From VXNF01 sp965116465 (GTDB taxonomy: Bacteria > Actinomycetota > Acidimicrobiia > Acidimicrobiales > CATQHL01): a stretch of 64,000 bases of DNA. Shown one piece after another: positions 41,021 through 50,140 of the stretch. Each line of letters begins with the position of its first letter. The stretch's first letter is position 1. Below the pieces are notes generated by a model, which saw only the letters and a list, made by a program, of their open reading frames with translations, was not told the origin of the DNA and made no database searches. The stretch is from NCBI GenBank assembly GCA_965116465.1, contig OZ220687.1, positions 1,364,001 to 1,428,000 on the forward strand, read 5' to 3'. The position numbers and the translations under genes were made by a program.

Positions 41021-42331
41021 TTACAGGGCTTTGAAGCCGATCTCCAGGTCGGCGATGATGTCGTCCACCGTCTCGAGGCCCACGGCGAGGCGCACCAGGC
41101 CGGGCTGCACCTGTGCGGCCGCCTGCTCCTCCTCGGTGAGCTGCGAGTGGGTGGTCGACGCCGGGTGGATCACCAGGCTGCGCACGTCGCCGATGTTGGC
41201 CACGTGGCTGTGCATCTGCAGCGCCTCGACGAAGCGCTGGCCGGCGTCGCGGCCGCCCTTCACGATGAACGACGGGATGGCGCCGTAGCCCCGCCCGCCG
41301 GTGAGCCGGGTGGCCCGCTCGTGGGTGGAGTTCGACGGCAGACCGGCGAAGAACACCTCCTCCACCTCGTCACGGCCCTCCAGGTACTCCGCCACGATCT
41401 GGGCGTTCTGGCAGTGCCGCTCCATCCGCAGGCTGAGCGTCTCCAGCCCCTGCAGGAACAGGAACGAGTTCAGCGGTGCGACCGCCGCCCCGATGTCCCG
41501 CAGCAACTGCACCCGGGCCTTGATGATGTAGGACCCCGGACCCAGCGCCGGCCAGTAGGCCAGGCCGTGGTAGCTGGGGTCGGGCTCGGTGAAGTTGGGG
41601 AACTTCCCGCTGCGGCTGAAGTCGAAGGTGCCGCCGTCGACGATGCAGCCGCCGATGGAGGTGCCGTGGCCGCCGATGTACTTCGTCAGCGAGTGCACCA
41701 CGATGTCGGCGCCCCACTCGATGGGCCGCACCAGGTACGGCGAGGCCGCCGTGTTGTCGATCATCAGCGGGCAGTCGTTGGCGTGGGCCAGGTCCGCCAC
41801 CGCCTCGATGTCGAGGAAGTCGTTGCCGGGGTTGCCGAACACCTCGCCGTAGAAGCACTTGGTGTTGGGGCGCACGGCCGACTGCCACTCGTCGAGATCG
41901 TGGGGATCGTCCACGAAGGTCACCTCGATGCCCAGCTTCGGCAGCGTGTAGTGGAACAGGTTGTAGGTGCCGCCGTAGAGCGACGCCGAGGAGACGATGT
42001 GGTCGCCGGCCTCGGCCAGGTTCAGGATCGCCAGCGTCTCCGCCGCCTGGCCGCTGCTGAGCACCAGAGCACCGGGGATGCCCACTGCCGTCTCGGTGCC
42101 ACCCTCCAAGCTCGACATTCGCGCTTCCAAAACCGCCTGGGTCGGGTTCATGATGCGCGTGTAGATGTTGCCGATCTCAGCGAGGGCGAACAGGTTGGCA
42201 GCGTGCTCGCTGCTGTTGAAGGTGTACGAGGTGGTCTGGTAGATGGGTACCGCTCGAGCATTCGTCGCCGAATCCGGTACCTGACCGGCATGGATCTGGC
42301 GGGTCTCGAAACCCCAGGTTGATTCGGACAC
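41021..42331 (-). CDS. metY: O-acetylhomoserine sulfhydrylase (436 aa)
   Basis: A PLP-dependent Cys/Met metabolism enzyme making homocysteine from O-acetylhomoserine and sulfide. The PLP lysine is in VVHSLTKYIGGHGTSIGG; GFETRQIHAGQ, YTRIMNPTQAVLE and EVFGNPGNDFLDIEA are family motifs. GTG 42331 is chosen for AAGGAG 9 nt upstream; an ATG at 42379 would add 16 residues. No SAM riboswitch was recognised upstream. With the CysO-like protein this gives the region two sulfur-assimilation genes. Confidence 0.95.
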   Translation of the reverse strand: MSESTWGFETRQIHAGQVPDSATNARAVPIYQTTSYTFNSSEHAANLFALAEIGNIYTRIMNPTQAVLEARMSSLEGGTETAVGIPGALVLSSGQAAETLAILNLAEAGDHIVSSASLYGGTYNLFHYTLPKLGIEVTFVDDPHDLDEWQSAVRPNTKCFYGEVFGNPGNDFLDIEAVADLAHANDCPLMIDNTAASPYLVRPIEWGADIVVHSLTKYIGGHGTSIGGCIVDGGTFDFSRSGKFPNFTEPDPSYHGLAYWPALGPGSYIIKARVQLLRDIGAAVAPLNSFLFLQGLETLSLRMERHCQNAQIVAEYLEGRDEVEEVFFAGLPSNSTHERATRLTGGRGYGAIPSFIVKGGRDAGQRFVEALQMHSHVANIGDVRSLVIHPASTTHSQLTEEEQAAAQVQPGLVRLAVGLETVDDIIADLEIGFKAL

Positions 42332-42446
42332 GTCCGTATTCTCCTTGTCTCGTGGAAACGGCCGTGGATTCACGGCCATCGATCAGGCTACGGCGCCACC
42401 GGCGAAATACGACCATCGGGGTAGGGAATACGAATCCCGGGCCGCC

Positions 42447-42525
42447 GGGTGGGGGCTCGGGGTGTCGCTCTGCTCCTTCATGGCGGGCCAAAGGCGTCGC
42501 AGCCCGACCCCCCGATCCCCCACCC
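42447..42525. ncRNA. 79-bp hairpin element, copy A
   Basis: Outer stem GGGTGGGGG/CCCCCACCC encloses an invariant core (ctctgctccttcatggc, then ggccaaaggcgtcgcagccc). Identical length and core recur at 56770 and 60924. It lies between divergent metY and the channel gene. Whether it is an RNA or a mobile repeat is unknown. Confidence 0.55.
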
Positions 42526-42669
42526 TCCGGTGTTGCGTCAGTCCGGGCGGCTGTCCGGGCGGCGGCCCCCAGCGTCCCCTCCCGCCCCTGTTAGCGCGCT
42601 TCGGGGATGGCCGGCGCGCGAGGGGGGCAGAACTACATTCGGTGCGGGTACGGAAGGAGGGGATCGCCA

Positions 42670-43620
42670 GTGTTGGGACGGCACGACCCAGACGGACTCC
42701 CCCGGGCCGACCCCGCCGAGCGGCCGATCGCGGAGTCTCCCCCGCTGCTTGGGCCCCACACGCTTTTCGGGGGATCCGGGTTCGACGCCATCCTGACGCC
42801 GCGGGGCCGCGTCCTGAAGCGCCGCATGAGCGTGCTCGTGGTGATGGCGGCCGCGGCGGTCATCCCGCTGCTGGTGATGGAGGAGCAGTTCACCGGCTCG
42901 ACCGCCGTGTTCTGGCTCCACGTCGCCGACTGGGCCATCTGGGGCGTCTTCGCGGCCGAACTGGCCATCATGCTGATCGTCACGCCCAACCGCAGGGCGT
43001 ACCTGCGCTGCGCCTGGCTGGATGTGTGCATCGTGGTGTTCACGGTGCCGTTGGTTCCCTACCTGCTGGCGAGCCTGCGGCTGGCCCGCCTGGGGCGTCT
43101 CATCGAGGTGCTGCGGCTGCTGCGGCTGCTGCGGCTCGCCGCCATCGCCAACCGGACCGCCGCGCTCATCCATCGGATCTTCGGGAGATCGGGGCTGGGT
43201 TGGCTGATGTCGAGCCTGATCGTGCTGGTGGTCGTCAGCGGCACTCTCTTCTCGTACCTGGAGGAGGGCCGCAACGTCCCCGAGGGCATCTGGTGGGCGA
43301 TCGTGACCGCCACGACGGTGGGCTACGGCGACGTCGTCCCCAACTCGGGGCTCGGCAGGCTGGTGGCCACGGTGCTGATGATCGCCGGCATCAGCTTCAT
43401 CGCCCTGCTCTCGGCGGCGACCGCCGCCCGCCTCGTGGAACTGGAGACCGAGGAGGGCCACGAGCGACTGCTGGCCGGGATCCGGGGCCAGAGCCACCGC
43501 GAGCAGGAGATGCGGGACGAGCTACGGGTGATGAACGAGCGCCTGGCCCGCCTGGAGGAAATGCTGGCCGACCGGGGCGGGGGAGAGCGGGTCCCTGGCA
43601 GCCGCGACGGCCCCGGGTAA
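42670..43620 (+). CDS. Voltage-gated-type potassium channel (316 aa)
   Basis: Six-helix channel: S1-S3 hydrophobic segments, an Arg-rich S4 (LASLRLARLGRLIEVLRLLR), pore helix and filter TVGYGDVV, S6 (LMIAGISFIALLSAATA), then a short C-terminal coiled coil (MRDELRVMNERLARLEEML). It forms a tetrameric K+ channel in the membrane. GTG 42670 has AAGGAGGGG upstream; the frame opens at 42607. Confidence 0.92.
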   Translation: MLGRHDPDGLPRADPAERPIAESPPLLGPHTLFGGSGFDAILTPRGRVLKRRMSVLVVMAAAAVIPLLVMEEQFTGSTAVFWLHVADWAIWGVFAAELAIMLIVTPNRRAYLRCAWLDVCIVVFTVPLVPYLLASLRLARLGRLIEVLRLLRLLRLAAIANRTAALIHRIFGRSGLGWLMSSLIVLVVVSGTLFSYLEEGRNVPEGIWWAIVTATTVGYGDVVPNSGLGRLVATVLMIAGISFIALLSAATAARLVELETEEGHERLLAGIRGQSHREQEMRDELRVMNERLARLEEMLADRGGGERVPGSRDGPG

Positions 43621-43728
43621 CGGGCCGAGGCGGCGGCGGGCCGGGGTAACGGGCCGGGGGCGCCAGCGGACCAGGGCGGCGGGCCCGGATAGCGGGCCGG
43701 GCTTCGCCATTTTGGAGGAGCGCGAATA

Positions 43729-45102
43729 GTGTCGGCCACTATGGGCACCGGTAGGCCCGGCGGCGATCGCCGGGTGAAGGGCAAGGGGAGGCGACTGCTG
43801 CGGGCAGCCGCCGCAGCCCTGCTCGCGGCCGGAGCCGTGGCCGCCGTTGCGGCTCCCGCCGGAGGGCAATCGGACGAGGCCGAGGAGACGGCGCAGGAGC
43901 CGACGTTGGGCGTGCGGATCGCGGCGCAGCGACAGGAGGACGGGCGCACCGAGTTCGCGCTCCAGCACGACCCGGACGCCCACACGGGAGCGCCGTACAG
44001 CTGGGGGGAGCGGCTGCTGCCCACACGGCGCTTCTTCCCCACCGGCGCCACGGTGGGGCGCTGGCTGGTGAGCTCGCCGCTGACGGTGACCCCGGCCGGC
44101 GGCGCCGCCGTCACCGTGCGGATCATGGCGCGCCTGCAGGCCGACGACCGCATCGAGTTCGCGGTCCAGCAGCAACTGGCCCCCGACGACTGGGGCGACC
44201 CCCGCCTGCCGGCGAGGCGCTTCTTCCCCGCCGGCGCCAGGGTGGGGCGCTGGCTCGTGAGCTCCCCCGTCGTCTGGAACCCGGCCGCGGCGCCCGAGCC
44301 TCCCGCCGCCAGTGAGCCCAGCGCCCCGGCGCCGGTGCGCTTCAGTGCCGTCGACTCGGGCAACGCGCACGCCTGCGGGCTGCACAGCGACGGCACCATC
44401 GGCTGCTGGGGCGACAACTCACACGGCCAGACCGATGCGCCCGAGGGGGAGTTCACGGCAGTCAGCGCCGGCCTGACGCACTCCTGCGGGCTGCGCAGCG
44501 ACGGCACGATCACCTGCTGGGGCGGCAACGTGAACCTCCAGAGCGACGCGCTCGACGGGCAGTTCACGGCCGTCAGCGCCGGCGGATACCTGTCCTGCGG
44601 TCTGCGCACCGACGCCACGGCGGTCTGCTGGGGCCGCGGGTTCAGCCAGTTCGACACGAACGACTTCGATCCCCCCCTGACGGTGCACGCCGTCGCCGCC
44701 GGCGACAGAGACGCCTGCGGCCTGATCACCGACGACGACAGCGTCCTCTGCGCGGACGAGACCTTCGAAGTCCCCCTGCACCACGGCCCGTTCAGCGCCA
44801 TCACCGCCGGCGGCCTCCATCACTGCGCGCTGCGGACCAACGGCGCCGTGGCCTGCTGGGGCGACGACTCCCACGGCCAGGCCGACGCGCCCACCGGACG
44901 GTTCAAGGCCGTCAGCGCCGGCGGCACGCACACCTGCGGCCTGCGCGCCGACGACACGGTGACCTGCTGGGGAGACGATTCCGAGGGCCAGGCGACCCCG
45001 GTCGGGGGATTGTTCGCCGCCGTCAGCGCCGGCGGCAACCACAGCTGCGGCCTCCGCAGCGACGGCACCATCACCTGCTGGGGCCGGATCAGCAAGCCCT
45101 GA
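43729..45102 (+). CDS. Secreted RCC1-type beta-propeller protein, 7 repeats (457 aa)
   Basis: GTG 43729 has GGAGGAG 8 nt upstream. Signal peptide (LLRAAAAALLAAGAVAAVAAPAGGQ), two RIVAR-FFP repeats (about 55-185), then seven RCC1-like repeats (about 200-457), enough for exactly one propeller. The fourth repeat is degenerate (lacks CWG). It has the same order of parts as the 14-repeat protein at 167. The ligand is unknown. Confidence 0.88.
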   Translation: MSATMGTGRPGGDRRVKGKGRRLLRAAAAALLAAGAVAAVAAPAGGQSDEAEETAQEPTLGVRIAAQRQEDGRTEFALQHDPDAHTGAPYSWGERLLPTRRFFPTGATVGRWLVSSPLTVTPAGGAAVTVRIMARLQADDRIEFAVQQQLAPDDWGDPRLPARRFFPAGARVGRWLVSSPVVWNPAAAPEPPAASEPSAPAPVRFSAVDSGNAHACGLHSDGTIGCWGDNSHGQTDAPEGEFTAVSAGLTHSCGLRSDGTITCWGGNVNLQSDALDGQFTAVSAGGYLSCGLRTDATAVCWGRGFSQFDTNDFDPPLTVHAVAAGDRDACGLITDDDSVLCADETFEVPLHHGPFSAITAGGLHHCALRTNGAVACWGDDSHGQADAPTGRFKAVSAGGTHTCGLRADDTVTCWGDDSEGQATPVGGLFAAVSAGGNHSCGLRSDGTITCWGRISKP

Positions 45103-45252
45103 GCCCCGCCACCCTGACCCCCGCGGGGACCAACAAGGGAGGGCCACCTAGAGAGGGCGGGGGACGCCGGGGGACGGCGCCGGATCGATTTCGCCAGACG
45201 ATCCGCCGACGGGCACCGGCGGCCCACGCCCGGGGCTCGGACCGGCGTGCGG

Positions 45253-45846
45253 CTAGGCGGTGACGGGGAGCCAGGTGGGGCGGGTCTGCTCGAAGGCCGT
45301 TATGGCGTCGGCGTGGCGGAGGGTGATGGCGATGTCGTCGAGGCCGCCGAGGAGGCGCTCCTGGACGGCGTCGGCCAGCGGGAACGGGGCGGCGAGGCCG
45401 GCGGCGGGCGCCTCCACGGTGAGGTTCTCCACGTCGACCCGCACGGCGAGGGTGTGGTCGGCCAGGACGGCGTCCAGCAGCGCCCGGGCGAAGTCGGCGT
45501 CCACCGCGGCGGTCACCAGGCCGCACTTGGCGGAATTGTTGCGGAAGATGTCGCCGAAGCGGGGCGCCACGACGGCCCGGAAGCCGTACTGCTGGATGGC
45601 CCACACGGCGTGCTCCCGGGACGAGCCGGTGCCGAAGTTGGGGCCGGCCACCAGGATCTCGGCGCCGGCGTAGCGCTCGTCGTTCAGGACGAAGCCGGGG
45701 TCCTCGCGCCACGACGAGAACAGGCCCTCCTCGAAGCCGGTGCGCTCCACCCGCTTCAACCAGTGGCTGGGGATGATCTGGTCGGTGTCCACATCGGAGC
45801 GGTCCAGCGGCAGCGCCCGGCTCTCCACGATCCGTACCGGTTCCAT
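45253..45846 (-). CDS. leuD: 3-isopropylmalate dehydratase small subunit (197 aa)
   Basis: Swivel domain of the isopropylmalate isomerase in leucine synthesis; pairs with LeuC. Family motifs: RSDVDTDQIIPSHWLKRV, GPNFGTGSSREHAVWA, VAPRFGDIFRNNSAKCGL. The ATG at 45846 fits the usual length. It is the last gene of greA-leuC-leuD, separated from leuC by a 224-bp stretch of repeats. Confidence 0.96.
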   Translation of the reverse strand: MEPVRIVESRALPLDRSDVDTDQIIPSHWLKRVERTGFEEGLFSSWREDPGFVLNDERYAGAEILVAGPNFGTGSSREHAVWAIQQYGFRAVVAPRFGDIFRNNSAKCGLVTAAVDADFARALLDAVLADHTLAVRVDVENLTVEAPAAGLAAPFPLADAVQERLLGGLDDIAITLRHADAITAFEQTRPTWLPVTA

Positions 45847-45913
45847 GGTCACGTCGTCCTTCGGACCGTCGCCGGGTGGTCCACCGGCGCCGCGAGTTGG
45901 GTGCCCGACCCAT

Positions 45914-46040
45914 GGATTCCGGCCTCCGCCGGAATGACGGGGGTGGTGCGGGCCTTCGCCGGGATGACGGTGCGGGTACGGGCCTTCGCCGGAATGACGG
46001 ACTCGACGGGGGCCTTCGCCGGGATGACGGCTTCGGTGGT
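45914..46040. repeat. 30-bp array derived from the dispersed palindrome, between leuC and leuD
   Basis: One full palindrome (45914-45939) followed by ggccttcgccggRatgacgg units with 10-bp variable spacers at exactly 30-bp period (45921, 45951, 45981, 46011). It is transcribed as part of the leuCD intergenic RNA and could fold into several hairpins. Not CRISPR: the repeat is a known dispersed palindrome and the spacers are 10 bp. Confidence 0.8.
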
Positions 46041-46070
46041 CGGGGGCGTGGGTCGGAGGCGCATCGGGGC

Positions 46071-47501
46071 TCAGTCCAGGTCGGCGGGGGCGGCGAAGTG
46101 GCCGGCCACCGCCGTGGCGGCGGCCACGGCCGGCGACACCAGGTGGGTGCGCCCGCCGCGCCCCTGGCGCCCCTCGAAGTTGCGGTTGCTGGTGCTGGCG
46201 CAGCGCTCGCCGGCGGAGATCTTGTCGGGGTTCATGCCCAGGCACATCGAGCAGCCCGGCTCCCGCCAGTCGAACCCGGCGGCCAGCAGCACCTCGTGCA
46301 GCCCCTCGGCCTCGGCCTGGCGCTTCACCTGCATCGAGCCCGGCACCACCAGGGTGCGCATCCCCGGCGCCACCCGCCGGCCCGCCACCACCTCGGCCAC
46401 GGTGCGCAGGTCCTCGATGCGGCTGTTGGTGCAGGAGCCGATGAACACGGTGTCCACCGGGATCTCCCGGATCGGCGTGCCCGCCGACAGACCCATGTAC
46501 TCCAGCGCCCGGGCGGCGGCCTCGCGCCCCGCCGCGTCGGCGGCCTCCTCCGGCGACGGCACCGCGCCGTTCAGGGGCGCCACGTGGCCCGGGTTGGTGC
46601 CCCAGGTGACATGCGGGGGAATGTCGGCGCCGTCGAGGTGCACCTCGGTGTCGAAGCCCGCCCCGTCGTCGCTGCGCAGCGACCGCCAGTGCTCGACGGC
46701 GGTGTCCCAGGCGGCGCCGGCGGGGGCATGGGGCCGCCCCTCCAGATAGGCGAAGGTGGTGTCGTCGGGCGCCACCAGGCCCGCCCGGGCGCCCGCCTCG
46801 ATGGACATGTTGCACACCGTCATGCGGCCCTCCATCGAGAGGGCCTCGATGACGGCGCCCCGGTACTCGATGACCGAGCCGATGCCGCCGCCGGTGCCGA
46901 TTCGCCCGATGATCGACAGGATCACGTCCTTCGGGCCCGAACCGGCCGGCAACTCGCCGTCCACGGTGACCGCCATGGTGCGGGGGCGGGCCTGCGGCAG
47001 CGTCTGGGTGGCCAGCACGTGCTCCACCTCGCTGGTGCCGATGCCGAACGCCAGCGCCCCGAAGGCGCCGTGCGTGGAGGTGTGGCTGTCGCCGCAGACC
47101 ACGGTGCTGCCCGGCAGCGTGAGGCCCAGCTCGGGGCCGATGACGTGCACGATGCCCTGGCGGTCGTGGCCCATGGGGTACAGCGGCACACCGAAGTCGG
47201 CGCAGTTGGCCCGCAGCGACTCCAACTGGCGGCGCGACACGGCGTCGGCCACCGGGCCGCCGATGTTGATGGTGGGCACGTTGTGGTCCTCGGTGGCCAC
47301 GGTGAGGTCGGGGCGGCGCACCCGCCGGCCCGCCATGCGCAGCCCGTCGAAGGCCTGCGGGGAGGTGACCTCGTGCACCAGGTGCAGGTCGATGAAGAGG
47401 ATGTCGGTGCCGTCGTCGCCGCTGTGGACGACGTGGGCGTCCCAGATTTTTTCGCTGAGCGTGCGGGGGGGCTCGCTGGGCGTGCGGGGAGCGGCCGCCA
47501 T
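46071..47501 (-). CDS. leuC: 3-isopropylmalate dehydratase large subunit (476 aa)
   Basis: Aconitase-family catalytic subunit with a 4Fe-4S cluster; cysteines in FIGSCTNSRIEDL and GCSMCLGMN bind it. VVCGDSHTSTHGAFGALA and SSNRNFEGRQG-type (here TSNRNFEGRQG) motifs are typical. ATG 47501 overlaps the TGA of greA (TGATG), giving translational coupling. Normal length. Confidence 0.96.
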   Translation of the reverse strand: MAAAPRTPSEPPRTLSEKIWDAHVVHSGDDGTDILFIDLHLVHEVTSPQAFDGLRMAGRRVRRPDLTVATEDHNVPTINIGGPVADAVSRRQLESLRANCADFGVPLYPMGHDRQGIVHVIGPELGLTLPGSTVVCGDSHTSTHGAFGALAFGIGTSEVEHVLATQTLPQARPRTMAVTVDGELPAGSGPKDVILSIIGRIGTGGGIGSVIEYRGAVIEALSMEGRMTVCNMSIEAGARAGLVAPDDTTFAYLEGRPHAPAGAAWDTAVEHWRSLRSDDGAGFDTEVHLDGADIPPHVTWGTNPGHVAPLNGAVPSPEEAADAAGREAAARALEYMGLSAGTPIREIPVDTVFIGSCTNSRIEDLRTVAEVVAGRRVAPGMRTLVVPGSMQVKRQAEAEGLHEVLLAAGFDWREPGCSMCLGMNPDKISAGERCASTSNRNFEGRQGRGGRTHLVSPAVAAATAVAGHFAAPADLD

Positions 47502-47986
47502 CAGTGGCGGTCCTCGGCGGCCCCGACGTCCACGACGGTGACCTCCACCTCGCCGGCGGGCGCCTCGTAGCGCACCACGTCGCCGGCCCGGGCGCCGATC
47601 ATGGCCTTGCCGAGCGGCGAGGAGGGCGACACCACGTCGTAGTCGTCGTGGCGCTCCTCGATGCTGCCGATGAGGTAGCGCTCGGTGTCCTCGTCGCCGT
47701 CGAAGCGCAGGTCCACCAGCGAGCCCACGGTGACGACGTCGTCGGGGTGCTCGTCGCGCGACACCACCACCGCCTTCTCCAGCAGCGCCTGGATCTGCAG
47801 GATGCGGCCCTGCATCTTGCCCTTCTCCTCGCGGGCGGCGTGGTAGTCGCCGTTCTCGGAGAGGTCGCCGAGCGCCCGGGCGGCGGCGATCTGCGCGGTG
47901 ATGGCCTCGTTGGCCGGCCCGGTGAGGTGGGCGAGCTCCTCCTGCAGCCGCTCATAGGCCGCACGGGTCAACTGCGGGGCGTTCAT
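47501..47986 (-). CDS. greA: Transcription elongation factor GreA (161 aa)
   Basis: Rescues stalled RNA polymerase by stimulating transcript cleavage. N-terminal coiled coil with ALGDLSENGDYHAAREEKG (acidic tip), then the FKBP-like C-terminal domain (ISPxSPLGKA-type, here VSPSSPLGKAMIGARAGD). ATG 47986 lacks a Shine-Dalgarno; a -10 (tagatt) ends 6 nt upstream, so the mRNA is probably leaderless. Followed by leuC without a gap. Confidence 0.95.
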   Translation of the reverse strand: MNAPQLTRAAYERLQEELAHLTGPANEAITAQIAAARALGDLSENGDYHAAREEKGKMQGRILQIQALLEKAVVVSRDEHPDDVVTVGSLVDLRFDGDEDTERYLIGSIEERHDDYDVVSPSSPLGKAMIGARAGDVVRYEAPAGEVEVTVVDVGAAEDRH

Positions 47987-48036
47987 CGCATCAATCTACT
48001 GAGCCCTCGGCGCGAAACGCCCGGTAGATTGTCTGC
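47987..48036. promoter_or_regulatory. Symmetric divergent promoter of greA-leuCD and leuB
   Basis: In 50 bp, an inverted repeat caatctac/gtagattg (47992-47999, 48024-48031) places a TAGATT -10 box 6 nt before each start codon, on opposite strands. Neither gene has a Shine-Dalgarno, so both transcripts should be leaderless. Confidence 0.7.
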
Positions 48037-49023
48037 ATGGCAACACATCGCATCGGGGTTATGGCGGGCGACGGCATCGGGCCGGAGGTGGTCGGCGAGG
48101 GCCTGAAGGTCGTCAAGGCCGCCGGCGTGAACTTCGAGACGGTGGACTACGACCTCGGCGGCGAGCGCTACCTGCGCGACGGCACCGTGCTGCCCGACAG
48201 CGTGGTGGACGAGTGGCGGGGCCTCGACGCCATCTACGTGGGCGCCGTCGGCACCCCCGACGTGCCGCCGGGCGTGCTGGAGCGGGGCCTGCTGCTGCGG
48301 ATGCGCTTCGAACTCGATCTCTACATCAACCTGCGCCCGTTCCGGCTGCCGGAGCGGAACATCGACATGGCCGTCATCAGGGAGAACACCGAAGGGGCCT
48401 ACGCCGGCGAGGGCGGCTTCCTGCGCAAGGGCACCCCGCACGAGATCGTGACCCAGGGTTCGGTGAACACCCGCATGGGCGTGGAGCGGGCCATCCGCTT
48501 CGGCTTCGAGCTGGCCTCCAAGCGGCGCCAACACGTCACGCTGGTGCACAAGACCAACGTGATGACGTACTCCGGCGACCTGTGGTACCGCACCTTCGAG
48601 GAGGTGGCCGCCGAATACCCCGGCTACGGCACCGCCTACAACCACGTGGACGCCGCCTGCATCTATTTCGTGGACAGCCCGGACCGCTACGACGTGATCG
48701 TCACCGACAACCTGTTCGGCGACATCCTCACCGACCTCGGCGGGGCGGTCAGCGGGGGCATCGGCAAGGCCGCCTCGGCGAACCTGAACGCCGCCGGCAC
48801 CGGGCCGTCGATGTTCGAGCCGGTGCACGGCTCGGCCCCCGACATCGCCGGGCAGGGCATCGCCGATCCCAGCGCGGCGATCCTCTCGGCGGCCATGATG
48901 CTGGACCACCTGGGCGAGAACGCCGCCGCGGCCGCCGTGGACCGGGCCTGCATGGCCGTCGACGGCAGCGTGACCGGCACCAGCGCCATCGGCGACGCCA
49001 TCGCCGCCGCCGTAGCCGGCTGA
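48037..49023 (+). CDS. leuB: 3-isopropylmalate dehydrogenase (328 aa)
   Basis: Oxidative decarboxylation of 3-isopropylmalate with NAD. Motifs: GVMAGDGIGPEVVGEG, IRENTEGAYAGEGG, HKTNVMTYSGDLW, VTDNLFGDILTDLGG and EPVHGSAPDIAGQGIADP. It is the shorter type of the family, which also contains tartrate/homoisocitrate enzymes, but the leuCD neighbours decide. Divergent from greA-leuCD. Confidence 0.93.
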   Translation: MATHRIGVMAGDGIGPEVVGEGLKVVKAAGVNFETVDYDLGGERYLRDGTVLPDSVVDEWRGLDAIYVGAVGTPDVPPGVLERGLLLRMRFELDLYINLRPFRLPERNIDMAVIRENTEGAYAGEGGFLRKGTPHEIVTQGSVNTRMGVERAIRFGFELASKRRQHVTLVHKTNVMTYSGDLWYRTFEEVAAEYPGYGTAYNHVDAACIYFVDSPDRYDVIVTDNLFGDILTDLGGAVSGGIGKAASANLNAAGTGPSMFEPVHGSAPDIAGQGIADPSAAILSAAMMLDHLGENAAAAAVDRACMAVDGSVTGTSAIGDAIAAAVAG

Positions 49024-49219
49024 GCCCCGCCGGCCGGGCGGCCGGCACCGCAGCCAACCCCGGCGGGCCCTCCGAGGGCCGCCACCGGCCCCCCGAACCG
49101 CAGAACCCCCCGAGGCAACCCAACCGAGGCGACCCGACCCCAACGAACCGGCGCGGGAACCCCGACCCGCGACCACCGCACCCCAACGCCGTGACAACCT
49201 GTCAGAGAAGGGACACCCC

Positions 49220-50140
49220 ATGCCGATTCAGCCCGTCGAGAAGATCTGGATGGACGGTGAGTTCGTGGACTGGCACGACGCCAAGATCCACGTCCTCACC
49301 CACACCCTGCACTACGGGAACGGCGTATTCGAGGGCATCCGCGCCTACGCGACCGACCGGGGGGCTGCCGTTTTCCGCCTCACGCCCCACATCGAGCGGC
49401 TGTTCCGCAGCGCCAAGATCCTCGGCATCAACATCCCGTACACGCCCGAGGAACTGATCGAGGCCACGAAGGCGACCGTTGCGATCAACGAACTGGAGGC
49501 GTGCTATATCCGCCCGCTGGTGTACCTGGGGTACGGCGAGATGGGGCTCAACCCGATGCCCTGCCCGGTGAACGTGTCGATCGCGGTGTGGCGCTGGGGG
49601 ATCTACCTGGGCGCCGACTCGGTGAACACCGGCGTGCGCATGATGATCAGCTCGTGGCAGCGGCACGACCCCAACGCCATGCCGCCGGCCGCCAAGGGCT
49701 GCGGGCACTACATCAACAGCCAGATGGCCAAGGTTTCGGCGCTGAACGCCGGCTACGACGAGGCCATCCTGCTGTCGCCGCAGGGGCACGTGAGCGAGTG
49801 CACCGGCGAGAACCTGTTCGTGGTGAGCGGCGGGCGGATCATCACGCCGCCGACCAGCGCCGGCGCCCTCGGGGGCATCACCCAGGACGCAGTCGAGACC
49901 ATCGCGGGCGACCTGGAGATCCCGTACGAGACCGGGAACCTGCTGCGCAGCGACCTGTACACCGCCGATGAGGCGTTCCTGAGCGGCACCGCGGCGGAGG
50001 TGGTGCCGATCCGCTCGATCGACGACCGGGAGATCGGCGATCCCGGGCCGATCACCCGCCAGATCCAAGAGGTGTTCTACGAGGCCGTCCAGGGGAAGGT
50101 GGACCGCTACAAGGAGTGGAACGAGTATGTCAACGAGTAG
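49220..50140 (+). CDS. ilvE: Branched-chain amino acid aminotransferase (306 aa)
   Basis: Class IV PLP enzyme for the last step of Leu, Ile and Val synthesis. Lys159 (PPAAKGCGHYINSQMAK) is at the E. coli-equivalent number; HTLHYGNGVFEGIRAY and SECTGENLFVV are family motifs. AGAAGGGA precedes the ATG. It overlaps cimA by 14 nt. The leuB-ilvE gap (196 bp) is CCG-rich with no gene. Confidence 0.96.
   Translation: MPIQPVEKIWMDGEFVDWHDAKIHVLTHTLHYGNGVFEGIRAYATDRGAAVFRLTPHIERLFRSAKILGINIPYTPEELIEATKATVAINELEACYIRPLVYLGYGEMGLNPMPCPVNVSIAVWRWGIYLGADSVNTGVRMMISSWQRHDPNAMPPAAKGCGHYINSQMAKVSALNAGYDEAILLSPQGHVSECTGENLFVVSGGRIITPPTSAGALGGITQDAVETIAGDLEIPYETGNLLRSDLYTADEAFLSGTAAEVVPIRSIDDREIGDPGPITRQIQEVFYEAVQGKVDRYKEWNEYVNE

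Noticed and set aside
42332..42600. SAM riboswitch before metY
   Set aside because: No SAM-I/II/IV-like paired core was found; the only structure is the 79-bp element, which also occurs next to unrelated genes.
49024..49219. Attenuator or T-box before ilvE
   Set aside because: The sequence is CCG-rich with no leader peptide, T-box motif or terminator/antiterminator pair.
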